From Achromobacter agilis (lineage in GTDB: Bacteria; Pseudomonadota; Gammaproteobacteria; Burkholderiales; Burkholderiaceae_B): a stretch of DNA of 64,000 nt. The DNA lies in NCBI RefSeq assembly GCF_900496965.1, contig NZ_UFQB01000003.1:310001-374000 (forward strand), in the 5' to 3' direction. The notes below the pieces were generated by a model. That model worked only from the letters and a program-made list of their open reading frames with translations, was not told the origin of the DNA and did not search any database. A program made the position numbers and the translations under genes. Shown here in pieces: positions 27,299 to 36,003 of the stretch; positions within the stretch are counted from its first letter, which is position 1, and each line of letters starts with the position of its first letter.

Positions 27299-27325
27299 CC
27301 TTCGCATTTCCACGGAGCCATAGAC

Positions 27326-28213
27326 GTGAGCCGCAGCAGTTTCGATCGGGCAGGGCTGGCCCTTATGCTCAGCACCATTCTGGTCTGGGCGGGCAGCTGG
27401 ATCGCGATGAAACTGATCGTGTCCTACATCGGCCCCTTCGATTTCGTGGCGCTGCGCTACGTGGCGGGCAGCCTGGTGCTGTTCGCGCTGGTGATCGCGA
27501 CCCGCCGCCCGCTGGCCATGCCGCCCTGGAAGCTGACCCTGCTGATCGGTCTGACCCAGACGGCGGGCTTTCAAGGGTTCGTGCAGACGGCGCTGGTAAC
27601 GGGCGGGGTGGGCAAGGTCTCGCTCATGGCCTACACCATGCCGTTCTGGGTGATCCTGTTCGCGTGGTGGCTGCTGCGCGAACGGCCCACCGCGACGCAC
27701 GGGCTGGGCATCGGCCTGGCCGCTGTCGGGCTTATCTGCTTCGTAGAACCGTGGAACGGCCTGGGCGACATCCGCCCCGTGGTGCTGGGGTTGGGCAGCG
27801 GTTTGAGCTGGGGCGTGGGAACCGTGCTGTCCAAGCGCATGTTCGAACGCCATGCGCCGGACGTGATGACCTTTACCGCCTGGCAGATGCTGTTCGGCGG
27901 CCTGGTGATGGTGCCCGTGGCCTTGCTGGTGCCGCAGATGCCCGCGCAATGGGGCTGGCAGCTCTGGACCGGCATGACCTACATCGTGCTGATCGCGACC
28001 GCGGCCGGCTGGCTGTTGTGGCTGCAGGTCGTGCGCCGCGTGCCCGCGTCCATCGCCGGCCTGTCGAGCCTGGGCGTGCCCGTCGTGGCCATGCTGCTTG
28101 CCTGGGCGCTGCTGTCCGAACGGCCGACGCCCGCCGAGCTGGGCGGCATGGCGCTGATCCTGGCCGGCATCTGGGTCGTGAGCCGGGCCGCGCCGGCGCC
28201 GCGTGCCGACTGA
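27326..28213 (+). CDS. EamA/DMT-family transporter
   Basis: A 295-residue inner-membrane protein with ten hydrophobic segments arranged as two EamA repeats, the drug/metabolite transporter fold of RhaT/YdcZ-like exporters. The GTG at 27326 is preferred over upstream frame extension because GGAG lies 9 bases before it and a terminator covers the upstream part. Typical motifs are LRYVAGSLVLF after helix 2 and LGVPVVAMLLAWALLSERPT in the second repeat (quoted in part). It precedes threonine aldolase by 39 bases. Export of threonine, glycine or a related amino acid is a guess from context only. Confidence 0.87.
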   Translation: MSRSSFDRAGLALMLSTILVWAGSWIAMKLIVSYIGPFDFVALRYVAGSLVLFALVIATRRPLAMPPWKLTLLIGLTQTAGFQGFVQTALVTGGVGKVSLMAYTMPFWVILFAWWLLRERPTATHGLGIGLAAVGLICFVEPWNGLGDIRPVVLGLGSGLSWGVGTVLSKRMFERHAPDVMTFTAWQMLFGGLVMVPVALLVPQMPAQWGWQLWTGMTYIVLIATAAGWLLWLQVVRRVPASIAGLSSLGVPVVAMLLAWALLSERPTPAELGGMALILAGIWVVSRAAPAPRAD

Positions 28214-28252
28214 GCGGTTTTTCGAACTCCGTTTTCTATCCGAGGATTTTCC

Positions 28253-29275
28253 ATGATCGATCTGCGTAGCGATACCGTTACCCGGCCCTCCGCGGCCATG
28301 CTGCAGGCGATGGCCGCCGCGCCCCTGGGCGATGATGTGATGGGCGACGACCCCACTGTGATCCGCCTGCAGGAAGCGGTGGCCGAGCGCGCCGGGAAGG
28401 CGGCCGGCCTGTTCTTTCCTTCCGGCACGCAGAGCAACCTGGGGGCGCTGATGGCGCACTGCGGCCGCGGCGACGAGTACCTGGTGGGGCAGCTGGCGCA
28501 CACCTACAAGTACGAAGGGGGCGGGGCGGCCGTGCTGGGCAGCATCCAGCCCCAGCCGGTCGAGCACGCGGAAGACGGTTCGCTGCCGCTGGAAAAATTG
28601 GCCGCGGCGCTCAAGCCCGAGGGCGATCCGCATTTTGCGCGCACCCGCCTGCTGGCCCTGGAAAACACCTTCCACGGCAAGCTGATCCCGGCGTCTTATG
28701 TGCGGGCCGCCACCGAATGGGCGCGCCAGCACGGCCTGGCGACGCACCTGGATGGCGCGCGTGTGTTCAACGCGGCGGTGGCCAGCGGCAAGCCGGTGGC
28801 GGACCTGTGCCAGCCCTTCGATTCGGTGTCGATCTGTTTTTCCAAGGGGCTGGGCGCGCCGGTGGGTTCGGTCCTGGTGGGCAGCGCCGAACTGATCGCC
28901 CAGGCCCGGCGCTGGCGCAAGATGCTGGGCGGCGGCTTGCGCCAGGCCGGCGTGCTGGCCGCCGCTTGCCTGTATGCGCTGGAGCACAACGTCGAGCGCC
29001 TGGCCGAAGATCATGAAAATGCCCGTTTGCTGGCCGAGGGGCTGCGCGGCATTCCGGGCGTCGAGGTGCTTAGCCAGGACACCAACATGGTGTTCATCCA
29101 GGTCGAGCCGGCGCTATGCGATGGCCTGACCGCCGCGCTGGACGCGCAGAACATCAAGATGCGCGCGGTGTACGGCGGGCCGACGCGTCTGGTGACCCAC
29201 CTGGACGTCAGCGCGGACGATGTGCGCCGTGCGGCGCGCGCCGTAGCCGATTACTGCTCCACTGTCGCGCGCTGA
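28253..29275 (+). CDS. ltaE: Low-specificity L-threonine aldolase
   Basis: A PLP enzyme of 340 residues that cleaves L-threonine or L-allo-threonine to glycine and acetaldehyde. It begins MIDLRSDTVTRPSAAM, the standard start of the family, followed by DDVMGDDPTV. The PLP lysine is in CFSKGLGAPVGS near residue 200, and HLDGARVFNA carries the cofactor-binding Asp and Arg. GAGG lies upstream. It is downstream of, and probably co-transcribed with, the DMT exporter, and convergent with the aminotransferase gene. A long GC stem (about 29288-29322) lies in the short convergent gap. Confidence 0.95.
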   Translation: MIDLRSDTVTRPSAAMLQAMAAAPLGDDVMGDDPTVIRLQEAVAERAGKAAGLFFPSGTQSNLGALMAHCGRGDEYLVGQLAHTYKYEGGGAAVLGSIQPQPVEHAEDGSLPLEKLAAALKPEGDPHFARTRLLALENTFHGKLIPASYVRAATEWARQHGLATHLDGARVFNAAVASGKPVADLCQPFDSVSICFSKGLGAPVGSVLVGSAELIAQARRWRKMLGGGLRQAGVLAAACLYALEHNVERLAEDHENARLLAEGLRGIPGVEVLSQDTNMVFIQVEPALCDGLTAALDAQNIKMRAVYGGPTRLVTHLDVSADDVRRAARAVADYCSTVAR

Positions 29276-29330
29276 GCGCCGCGGTAGCGCGCGGCGCAGG
29301 GTTCAACGCCGCGCCGCGCGCCTGAAAGCG

Positions 29331-30647
29331 TCAGGGCATGGACCGTAACGCGTCGTGCAGCGTCGAGAAGAGCCGGTCGATCTGATGGCGTTCGATCGTG
29401 AGCGGCGGCGACAGCAGCATGGTGTCGCCGGCCGAGCGGATCAGGCAGTCGCGTTCCAGGCAGGCCTGGTGCACGGCATAGCCGCGCTGGCCGGGTTTGC
29501 CTTCCTCCGGCGCCAGCTCGATCGCGGCCAGCAGGCCGATGTTGCGCACGTCGACCACATGCGGGGCGCCTTTGAGCGAATGCGCGGCGTCTTCCCATTC
29601 TTTCCATAGCTCGCCGGCCCGCTCGAACAGGTTTTCGCGCCGCGCGATCTCGAGCGTGGCCAGGCCCGCCGCGCACGCCACCGGGTGGCCCGAGTACGTA
29701 TAGCCGTGCGACAGCTCGATGGCGCTCTCCGGCCCTTGCATGAAGGCTTCGTACACATGTTCCCGCACCAGCGTGGCGCCCATCGGGATCGCGCCGTTGG
29801 TCAGGCCCTTGGCGCTGGTGATGATGTCCGGCATCACGTCGAAGTGCGAAGCCGAGTACGCGCCGCCGATGCGCCCGAAGCCGCAGATAACTTCGTCGAA
29901 GATCAGCAGGATGCCGTACTTGTCGCAGATTTCGCGCAGACGCTGCAGGTAGCCGCGGGGCGGCACGAGCACGCCTGTCGAACCCGCAACGGGCTCGACG
30001 ATGACCGCGGCAATGGTCGAGGCATCGTGCAGGGCCACGATGCGTTCTAGTGCGTCGGCCAGGTGCGCGCCCCACTCGGGCTGGCCGCGCGTATAGGCCA
30101 TCTTCTCGCGGTCATAGGTATGCGGCAGGTGATCGACGAAGGGCAGCAGATTGCCGAAAGGCTTGCGATGACCCGCGATGCCCGAGACCGACAGGCCGCC
30201 GAAACCGACGCCGTGATACGAGCGCTCGCGGCCGATCAGGCGCACGCGCTGTCCGTCGCCGCGCGCCCGGTGGTAGCCCAGCGCGATCTTCAGCGCGGTG
30301 TCCACGGCCTCCGAGCCCGAGTTCGAAAAGAACACCTGGCTAAAACCGGCAGGCGCTGCCCGAATCAACTCATCGGCGAAGCGCAGAGCGAGCGGGTGGC
30401 TCATCTGGAACGAGGAGGCGTAATCGAGATCCGCCGCCGTCCGCGAAATGGCCCGCACGATCTCCGGCCGGCCGTGGCCGGCGTTCACGCACCACAGGCC
30501 CGCGATGCCGTCGAGCACTTCGCTGCCGTCGGGACGGAAGTAGTACATGTCCTGCGCGCCGCTGAATACGACGGGGTTGCGCTTGAAGCGGCGGTTGGCG
30601 GTAAAGGGCAGCCAATAAGCCTCGGAGTTTGGGGTCTGGGGCGACAT
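29331..30647 (-). CDS. Class III aminotransferase, omega-amino acid:pyruvate type
   Basis: A 438-residue fold-type I PLP aminotransferase of the omega-amino acid:pyruvate (beta-alanine:pyruvate) subgroup. The cofactor loop FFSNSGSEAVDTALK, the Asp in FDEVICGFGR and the PLP lysine in SAKGLTNGAIPMG are all present. Such enzymes transfer the amino group of beta-alanine, gamma-aminobutyrate or related amines to pyruvate. If the substrate is beta-alanine, the malonate semialdehyde formed could be used by the MmsA encoded elsewhere in this window. A GntR-type regulator gene lies directly upstream on the same strand, with shared operator-like sequences. Confidence 0.92.
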   Translation of the reverse strand: MSPQTPNSEAYWLPFTANRRFKRNPVVFSGAQDMYYFRPDGSEVLDGIAGLWCVNAGHGRPEIVRAISRTAADLDYASSFQMSHPLALRFADELIRAAPAGFSQVFFSNSGSEAVDTALKIALGYHRARGDGQRVRLIGRERSYHGVGFGGLSVSGIAGHRKPFGNLLPFVDHLPHTYDREKMAYTRGQPEWGAHLADALERIVALHDASTIAAVIVEPVAGSTGVLVPPRGYLQRLREICDKYGILLIFDEVICGFGRIGGAYSASHFDVMPDIITSAKGLTNGAIPMGATLVREHVYEAFMQGPESAIELSHGYTYSGHPVACAAGLATLEIARRENLFERAGELWKEWEDAAHSLKGAPHVVDVRNIGLLAAIELAPEEGKPGQRGYAVHQACLERDCLIRSAGDTMLLSPPLTIERHQIDRLFSTLHDALRSMP

Positions 30648-30681
30648 CAGATGATCCTGTTGGGGCAGTGAATGACGCTTT

Positions 30682-30711
30682 ATTGTGTACTAATAGATTA
30701 AAAAATACAAT
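30682..30711. promoter_or_regulatory. Possible GntR operator upstream of the aminotransferase
   Basis: ATTGT (30682) and ACAAT (30711) flank an AT-rich core containing GTACTAATA. The same GTACTAAYA core occurs on the minus strand in the inverted repeat upstream of the GntR gene (31760-31781), which points to one regulator binding both. Confidence 0.45.
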
Positions 30712-30769
30712 TAAGTTCGAGCCGGAACAATCCGGATCCGGTATGGGCCGGCAGGAAAGGCGCAGGGGA

Positions 30770-31654
30770 TCAGGAGCGCTGCAGCGCGGATTTCAGATGC
30801 TGCCGCATCAGTTGGGCGGCCCATTCCTGGTCGCCGTCCTCAAGCGCGGCCAGTATCTGCAGATGCTCGCGGCTGGAGTTCGCGTATTGCGCCAGGTGAT
30901 AGAACGCGCGGTGCTCCTCGAGCCGGCGCAGCTGATTCTGCTGCTGCACGGCCTGCAGGATGTAGCGGTTGCCCGAGAAGCGCGCCAGCATTTCGTGGAA
31001 TGAGGCGTTCAGATTGAAGAATTCCGCGGCCGAGATGTCGCTGCCGTCGCTGCGCGCGGCAAGCGCTTCGTGCGCGGCGCGCATGCGCGCCAGGGCTTCC
31101 TTGTCCGGGCGGAACGTGGGCTCCAGCAGCCCCGCGCACTCGACCGTCATGCGGAAGCGGTAGCTTTCGTTGAGCGCGTCGCGGTTTTCCAGCGAGGGCG
31201 CGAACTGCCAGCCGTGGCCTTTGCGTTTTTCGATCAGGCCGTCGGCCGACAGCTGCAACAGCGCTTTGGCCAGCACGCTGCGCGGGGCGGGGTAACGCTG
31301 GAGCAGGTCGCTTTCAGTAAACGTGTCCGGTAGCGCGCGCGAGGCGCGATCGCCAATCAGGCGCCGGTACAGCTCGTCCTGGGTGGGGCCGGCTCCCTCG
31401 ATCGCGGGAAGCGCGGCGGCGCCGCGCGCCGCCACCGTATAGCCGCTGTTGGGGCGATGCGTAATCAGGCCCTGCGTGGCCAGCAGCTTGAGCGCGCCGC
31501 GCACCGGGGTGCGCGAGACTTCATAGTCCGCCGCCAGCGCTTCCTCGGAAAGATGGTCGCCCGGCGCGTAACGTCCGGCCACGATATCTTCCGCGATATG
31601 GCGAGCCAGATCGACTTGCAGCGGTGTGGGGCGGGCGGGGACGGCGGTGGACAT
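30770..31654 (-). CDS. GntR-family transcriptional regulator
   Basis: A 294-residue regulator. The winged helix-turn-helix (about 12-80) has ARHIAEDIVAGRYAPGDHLSE and SRTPVRGALKLLATQGLI, quoted up to 20 residues. A linker and an FCD-type all-helical effector domain (about 160-285) follow; its conserved FHEMLARFSGNRYI carries the His and Asn/Arg positions usual in FCD proteins. It is longer than most FCD regulators by about 50 residues between the two domains. It lies 122 bases upstream of the aminotransferase gene in the same direction. Control of that gene and of itself is inferred from the shared operator-like motif. Confidence 0.9.
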   Translation of the reverse strand: MSTAVPARPTPLQVDLARHIAEDIVAGRYAPGDHLSEEALAADYEVSRTPVRGALKLLATQGLITHRPNSGYTVAARGAAALPAIEGAGPTQDELYRRLIGDRASRALPDTFTESDLLQRYPAPRSVLAKALLQLSADGLIEKRKGHGWQFAPSLENRDALNESYRFRMTVECAGLLEPTFRPDKEALARMRAAHEALAARSDGSDISAAEFFNLNASFHEMLARFSGNRYILQAVQQQNQLRRLEEHRAFYHLAQYANSSREHLQILAALEDGDQEWAAQLMRQHLKSALQRS

Positions 31655-31759
31655 GGACGGGGCGGGAGCGCGCGTGGCGAGGGAGTGGGAATGGTACCGG
31701 AGAGCGATGTGGCGCGGGTGGCGCGCCAGCGATGGCGGCGGAGATGTTCATATTGATTG

Positions 31760-31781
31760 TTTTTGTATGTTAGTACAAAAA
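31760..31781. promoter_or_regulatory. Inverted repeat upstream of the GntR gene
   Basis: TTTTTGTA and TACAAAAA form perfect 8-base arms around TGTTAG, about 105 bases upstream of the GntR start. The GTACTAACA core on the minus strand resembles the sequence before the aminotransferase, so it is a candidate autoregulatory operator. Confidence 0.55.
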
Positions 31782-31818
31782 AGCTGGCGCTCGCACCCGG
31801 CGACCAAGGCTACTCGGT

Positions 31819-32163
31819 CTAGCCGTGGCGCTCGCGGCTGTCCGCTGGGGCTTCTCCGCGTTCATGCATGCCGTAGTCGCGCAGCACTTGCGCAACCCGC
31901 AGCCGGTAGCCCGCGAAGACGCCGCCGCGCCCGGCCTCCTGTGCGCGGCGGTGCGACTCCAGCGAACGCCAGCGGCGGACGGCCTCTTCATCCCGCCAGA
32001 ACGACAGCGACAGCAGCTTGCCCGGGTTGGTCAGGCTCTGGAAGCGCTCGACCGAGATGAAGCCGTCCATGGCTTTCAATTCCTCGATGAGGCCGGCGGC
32101 TATTGCGAGGTAGGGCTCGGGGTTGCCGTTGGCGGGTTCGACTTCGAATATCACGGCGATCAT
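31819..32163 (-). CDS. Antibiotic biosynthesis monooxygenase (ABM) family protein
   Basis: A 114-residue dimeric alpha+beta barrel protein of the ABM superfamily. It has MIAVIFEVEPANGN, the FISVERFQSL strand, LSLSFWRDEEAVRRWR and the SHRRAQEAGR helix, then a C-terminal AGYRLRVAQVLRDYG. Such proteins include cofactor-free monooxygenases and haem-degrading enzymes, and this branch is uncharacterised. Its start overlaps the stop of the cytochrome P450 gene (ATGA), which implies coupled expression and perhaps action on the same substrate. The last 15 residues are charged and beyond the fold. Confidence 0.85.
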   Translation of the reverse strand: MIAVIFEVEPANGNPEPYLAIAAGLIEELKAMDGFISVERFQSLTNPGKLLSLSFWRDEEAVRRWRSLESHRRAQEAGRGGVFAGYRLRVAQVLRDYGMHERGEAPADSRERHG

Positions 32164-33263
32164 TGGGAGGGCTCCTTGGGGAAATCAAACTGCGGTACGC
32201 GCGCGTTGGGTAGCGGCCGGTAGCGGAAGCGAGCCGCGAGCGATACGGTATCCGCGTCCGCGTGCAGCAGATGGGCCAGCGCCGCGGCCGCATGGCGGCG
32301 TGCCAGTTCGGCGCCGGGGCAGGCGTGCCCCAGCGCCCCGAAGGGCCAGCGCGCTTCGGGCTCGATCATGGCTGCGGCGGCCAGGACCAGCAGCACGGTC
32401 TGGCCGGCCTCGATGCCCTGGCCGCAAATCTCGATGCCGGCGGCAAGGAAACGCCGGGTATTGTGCACGGGCGGGTCCGTGCGCAGCACTTCATCCACCA
32501 GCGCCTCGGCCTGTCCGTCCGAGACGGCGCCGCGCAGGCCGCGGCGTCCGGCCAGGACGAGCGCGTTGCCCAGCAGGCCTGCGCCCGCCTCGCAGGATTG
32601 GAACAGCAGGCCCGCGAGGTTCGCGGCCAGCAGGGCCGGCGCCAGATCGGCGCGCATGCCGGCCTCGCGCAGCCTGCGCAAGGCCGGCGAGGCCTGCGGA
32701 GCCTGCAGGTGCGATTCAAGGCGGCCCTGCAGGCGTTCGGCGGCGGCGTGTGCGGCGGCAGTCTTGGGGCCGGCAGAAACCTCAGGCAACCCCGACAGGA
32801 AAACGCTGATATCGGCCGCGCAGTCGGCGTAGACGCTGGGCGGCAGGCCGAGGAAGGCGGCTTGCGCGTGCACCGGCGCCGCGGCGAGGTAGCGGTCGAT
32901 GTCGTTCGCCGTCAGCGCTCCGGTATCGGGCCAGGCCATCACCTCCGGATGGCGTCCTTGTCCGCGAATGAAATCCGTGAGCAAACCTTTGAGCTGCGTG
33001 TGCGGCACGCTGTCGTTCATGCGCACGAAGCGGCCGAACAGCGTCGCCGCCGGGCCTGGGCACAGCGCGGGAGGCACGGGCGCAGCCGGGGGGCGCACTC
33101 GGGCGGCCGGGTGGCTCATGATGGCCCGGATGGCATCCGGGTGGCTGGCGATCCAGAGGTCGAGCGCCGGCTCCCGATATAGCGGCCGGTCGCGCGCCAG
33201 CGCTGCGTAGTAGGGATAGGGGGCGGCGTGCGTGACCGCTTCGAGAGGATGGGCGGGAAACAT
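32160..33263 (-). CDS. Cytochrome P450
   Basis: A 367-residue soluble P450, slightly short for the usual 400. The haem-thiolate motif is FGALGHACPGAELARR with Cys315, and the ExxR motif is in VDEVLRTDP. The I-helix region reads LLFQSCEAGAGLLGN, so the usual acid-threonine pair for oxygen activation is replaced by QSCEAGA. This suggests a divergent catalytic mechanism or a peroxygenase-like use. N-terminal FPAHPLEAVTHAAPYPYYAAL is typical of bacterial class I P450s (quoted in part). No ferredoxin or ferredoxin reductase gene is adjacent; the ABM gene overlaps its 3' end. The substrate is unknown. Confidence 0.9.
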   Translation of the reverse strand: MFPAHPLEAVTHAAPYPYYAALARDRPLYREPALDLWIASHPDAIRAIMSHPAARVRPPAAPVPPALCPGPAATLFGRFVRMNDSVPHTQLKGLLTDFIRGQGRHPEVMAWPDTGALTANDIDRYLAAAPVHAQAAFLGLPPSVYADCAADISVFLSGLPEVSAGPKTAAAHAAAERLQGRLESHLQAPQASPALRRLREAGMRADLAPALLAANLAGLLFQSCEAGAGLLGNALVLAGRRGLRGAVSDGQAEALVDEVLRTDPPVHNTRRFLAAGIEICGQGIEAGQTVLLVLAAAAMIEPEARWPFGALGHACPGAELARRHAAAALAHLLHADADTVSLAARFRYRPLPNARVPQFDFPKEPSQ

Positions 33264-33335
33264 GACGATGGATGGCGGTAAGCGTGGCCGCCAGTATCCG
33301 GCAGGTTTGCGGCCAACGATTCGGCGTGGGCCGAA

Positions 33336-34196
33336 CTATGCCTGTGCGGGATCGTCCTGGCCCGCCTCCGCCAGCAATGCGGCGTAGCCAAGGCGGGAGT
33401 CGGGCCATCGCAGGGTGAAGCCTGCCGCGCGCAACCAGGCATTGCTGAGCTTCTTGCTGCCGACGTTCGCGGGCGCGGGCGCCACGCGCGGCGAGGGCGC
33501 GCCGGCCAGCCGGGCCAGCTCGGCATACAACGTGTGCAAGGGCAGGGGCGTATCGTCGCAGCCGATGTACACCGGCGTCACCTCGGGCAGCAACGCCAGA
33601 TGGACCACGGCGGCGGCCGCGTCGTCGATGTGCATGCGATTGGCCCAGTGCTCGGGATGGACGGGCGCGCCGGCCGCGCCGCTGCGCAGCCTGTCGATCA
33701 GTTGCAGGCGGCCGGGTCCGTACAGGCCCGCCAGCCGCAGCGCCGTGGACGGCAGGCGGCGGGCCGCCAGCGCGGCCTCGGCCTCCAGCAGCAGTCGGCC
33801 ATTGGCGCCCAGGGGAGAGGGCGGCGTGTCTTCGGTGACCCAGTGGCCATCGTGCTCGCCGTAGACGGCGCTGGACGAGACGAACACGACGCGTTCGAGC
33901 CGCGACGTGTCCAGCGCCTCGAGCACGTTGGCCAGGCCGTCGATGAAGACGGCGCGGTAGGCGGCGGGGTCGCGCGCGCCGGGCGCGGGCAGGTGGACCA
34001 GGCGCGTCACGCCCCGGGGCAGCGCGGGAAGGCCGCCGGGGCGGGAGATGTCGCCCCGCAGCCAGCGGATGCCCTGCGGGCCGTCGGCCGGAGGATTGCG
34101 CCGCAGCGCATGGACCTCGTCGCCGCGCGCTAGGAAGCGCCGGGCGACACGCTGGCCCAGGTCGCCGCAGCCGATGAGGAGGACGCGTTCGGTCAT
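33336..34196 (-). CDS. NAD-dependent epimerase/dehydratase-like SDR protein
   Basis: A 286-residue extended short-chain dehydrogenase-like protein. The N-terminal Rossmann motif is LIGCGDLGQRVARRF (GxGxxGxxxA form) and FVSSSAVYGEHDG contains the YxxxK-type Tyr region, although the Lys is not in the standard position. The rest is like YeeZ, a family of putative NAD(P)-binding proteins without known function. It lies 48 bases downstream of the ETF-QO gene on the same strand and 72 bases upstream of the P450 gene. Co-transcription with ETF-QO is possible, but a hairpin lies between them. Confidence 0.82.
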   Translation of the reverse strand: MTERVLLIGCGDLGQRVARRFLARGDEVHALRRNPPADGPQGIRWLRGDISRPGGLPALPRGVTRLVHLPAPGARDPAAYRAVFIDGLANVLEALDTSRLERVVFVSSSAVYGEHDGHWVTEDTPPSPLGANGRLLLEAEAALAARRLPSTALRLAGLYGPGRLQLIDRLRSGAAGAPVHPEHWANRMHIDDAAAAVVHLALLPEVTPVYIGCDDTPLPLHTLYAELARLAGAPSPRVAPAPANVGSKKLSNAWLRAAGFTLRWPDSRLGYAALLAEAGQDDPAQA

Positions 34197-34210
34197 GGGA
34201 GGATGGGAGA

Positions 34211-34237
34211 GGCCCCGCGCGGCCAGCGTGCGGGGCC
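34211..34237 (-). terminator. Hairpin between ETF-QO and epimerase-like genes
   Basis: GGCCCCGC and GCGGGGCC form a perfect 8-bp stem directly after the ETF-QO stop. No T-run follows on the minus strand, so termination is probably partial. Confidence 0.5.
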
Positions 34238-34244
34238 GAGCGGA

Positions 34245-35891
34245 TCACATGCCGCTGTAGGCGGGGCCTTCGCCGCCTTGCGGGGCCACCCAGACGATAT
34301 TCTGGGTCGGATCCTTGATGTCGCAGGTCTTGCAGTGCACGCAGTTCTGCGCGTTGATCTGCAGGCGGTCTTCGCCGTGATCGTCCTTGACGAACTCGTA
34401 CACGCCCGCCGGGCAGTAGCGCGACTCCGGCCCGCCGTACTTGGCCAGGTTGACCTGCACGGGAACGTTGGGATCCTTCAGCGTCAGGTGGACGGGTTCG
34501 TTCTCGTCGTGGTTGGTGTTCGAGATGAACACCGAGCTGAGCTTGTCGAAGGTGAGCTTGCCGTCCGGCTTGGGATAGTCGATGCGCGCGCACTGCGATG
34601 CCGGCTGCAGGCAGGCATGGTCGGGCTTGCTGTGGTGCAGGGTCCAGGGCATCTTGCCCTTGAACAGCAGCTGTTCGACGCCGGTCATCACCGTGGCGAT
34701 GGTGCGGCCCTTCTTGAACCACTGCTTGAAGTTGCGCGCCTTGTTCAGTTCGGCGTGCAGCCAGGATGCCTCGAACGCCCGCGGGTAGGCGGCAAGCTCG
34801 TCCTGGCGGCGGTCCGCGACCAGGGCGTCGAAGGTGGCTTCGGCGGCCAGCTTGCCGGACTTGATGGCGGCGTGGCTGCCCTTGATGCGCGAGGCATTCA
34901 GGAAGCCGGCCTCACAGCCGACCAGCGCGCCGCCCGGGAACGTCAGCTTGGGTAGTGACAGCAGGCCGCCGGCCGTGATGGCGCGCGCGCCGTAGGCGAT
35001 GCGCTTGCCGCCTTCGAACGTGCCGCGGATGGCGGGGTGCGTTTTATAGCGCTGGAATTCGTCAAACGGCGACAGCCAGGGGTTGGCGTAATCCAGCCCG
35101 ACGATCATGCCGACCGCCACCAGGTTGTTGTCCAGGTGGTAGAGGAACGAGCCGCCGTAGGTGTCGGAATCCAGCGGCCAGCCGGCGGTGTGGATGACCA
35201 GGCCGGGCTTGGATTGGGCCGGGTCCACTTCCCACATTTCCTTGATGCCGATGCCGTAGGACTGCGGGTCGCGGCCGTCGTCGAGCTTGTAGCGTTCGAT
35301 CAACTGGCGGCCCAGCTGGCCGCGGGCGCCTTCGGCGAACACCGTGTAGCGGGCGTGCAGCTCCATGCCGGGCTGGTAGTGGTCGGTGTGGCTGCCGTCG
35401 CGGGCCACACCCATGTCGCCGGTGGCCACGCCGCGGACGGCGCCGTTTTCGTCGTACAGGATTTCCACTGCGGCGAAGCCGGGGAAGATATCCACGCCCA
35501 GCGCCTCGGCCTGCTCGCCCATCCACTTCACGACGTCGCCCAGGCGGACGATGTAGTTGCCCTCGTTGTGGAAACAGGGCGGCAGCAGCCAGTTGGGCGT
35601 GCCGCGCGCGCCGGTTTCGGACAGGAACAGGAACTTGTCCTGCGTGACGGGCACGTTCAGCGGCGCGCCTTTTTCCTTCCAGTCGGGGATGAGTTCGGTC
35701 AGCGCCAGCGGGTCCATGACGGCGCCGGACAGGATGTGCGCACCCAGTTCCGCGCCCTTTTCAAGCACGCAGACGCCGATTTCCTGATTCTTCTCAGAGG
35801 CCAGCTGCTTAAGACGGATTGCGGTGGCCAGGCCGGCGGGTCCACCGCCGACCACGACCACGTCATATTCCATCGACTCGCGTTCAGACAT
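34245..35891 (-). CDS. Electron transfer flavoprotein-ubiquinone oxidoreductase
   Basis: A 548-residue membrane-associated flavoprotein that passes electrons from ETF (reduced by acyl-CoA and amino-acid dehydrogenases) to ubiquinone. An FAD-binding start VVVGGGPAGLATAIRL is followed by the CLEKGAELGAHILSGAV segment. The C-terminal 4Fe-4S site has the cysteines in CPAGVYEF and CVHCKTCDIKDPTQNI. The ATG at 35891 is favoured because GGGGAG lies eight bases upstream; a TTG at 35897 is the alternative. It is divergent from the thioesterase gene with 112 bases between starts. Function in fatty-acid and branched-chain catabolism fits the CoA-transferase nearby. Confidence 0.96.
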   Translation of the reverse strand: MSERESMEYDVVVVGGGPAGLATAIRLKQLASEKNQEIGVCVLEKGAELGAHILSGAVMDPLALTELIPDWKEKGAPLNVPVTQDKFLFLSETGARGTPNWLLPPCFHNEGNYIVRLGDVVKWMGEQAEALGVDIFPGFAAVEILYDENGAVRGVATGDMGVARDGSHTDHYQPGMELHARYTVFAEGARGQLGRQLIERYKLDDGRDPQSYGIGIKEMWEVDPAQSKPGLVIHTAGWPLDSDTYGGSFLYHLDNNLVAVGMIVGLDYANPWLSPFDEFQRYKTHPAIRGTFEGGKRIAYGARAITAGGLLSLPKLTFPGGALVGCEAGFLNASRIKGSHAAIKSGKLAAEATFDALVADRRQDELAAYPRAFEASWLHAELNKARNFKQWFKKGRTIATVMTGVEQLLFKGKMPWTLHHSKPDHACLQPASQCARIDYPKPDGKLTFDKLSSVFISNTNHDENEPVHLTLKDPNVPVQVNLAKYGGPESRYCPAGVYEFVKDDHGEDRLQINAQNCVHCKTCDIKDPTQNIVWVAPQGGEGPAYSGM

Positions 35892-36003
35892 TTGCAAAGC
35901 TCCCCGTATGTGTTCCAGATATGGCTGGAAGTATTATCGACGATTGTATTGCAGGCGGCGCCTCGCCCGCCTTCGTATTTCATTCAGCCATCAGGAGCTA
36001 TTG

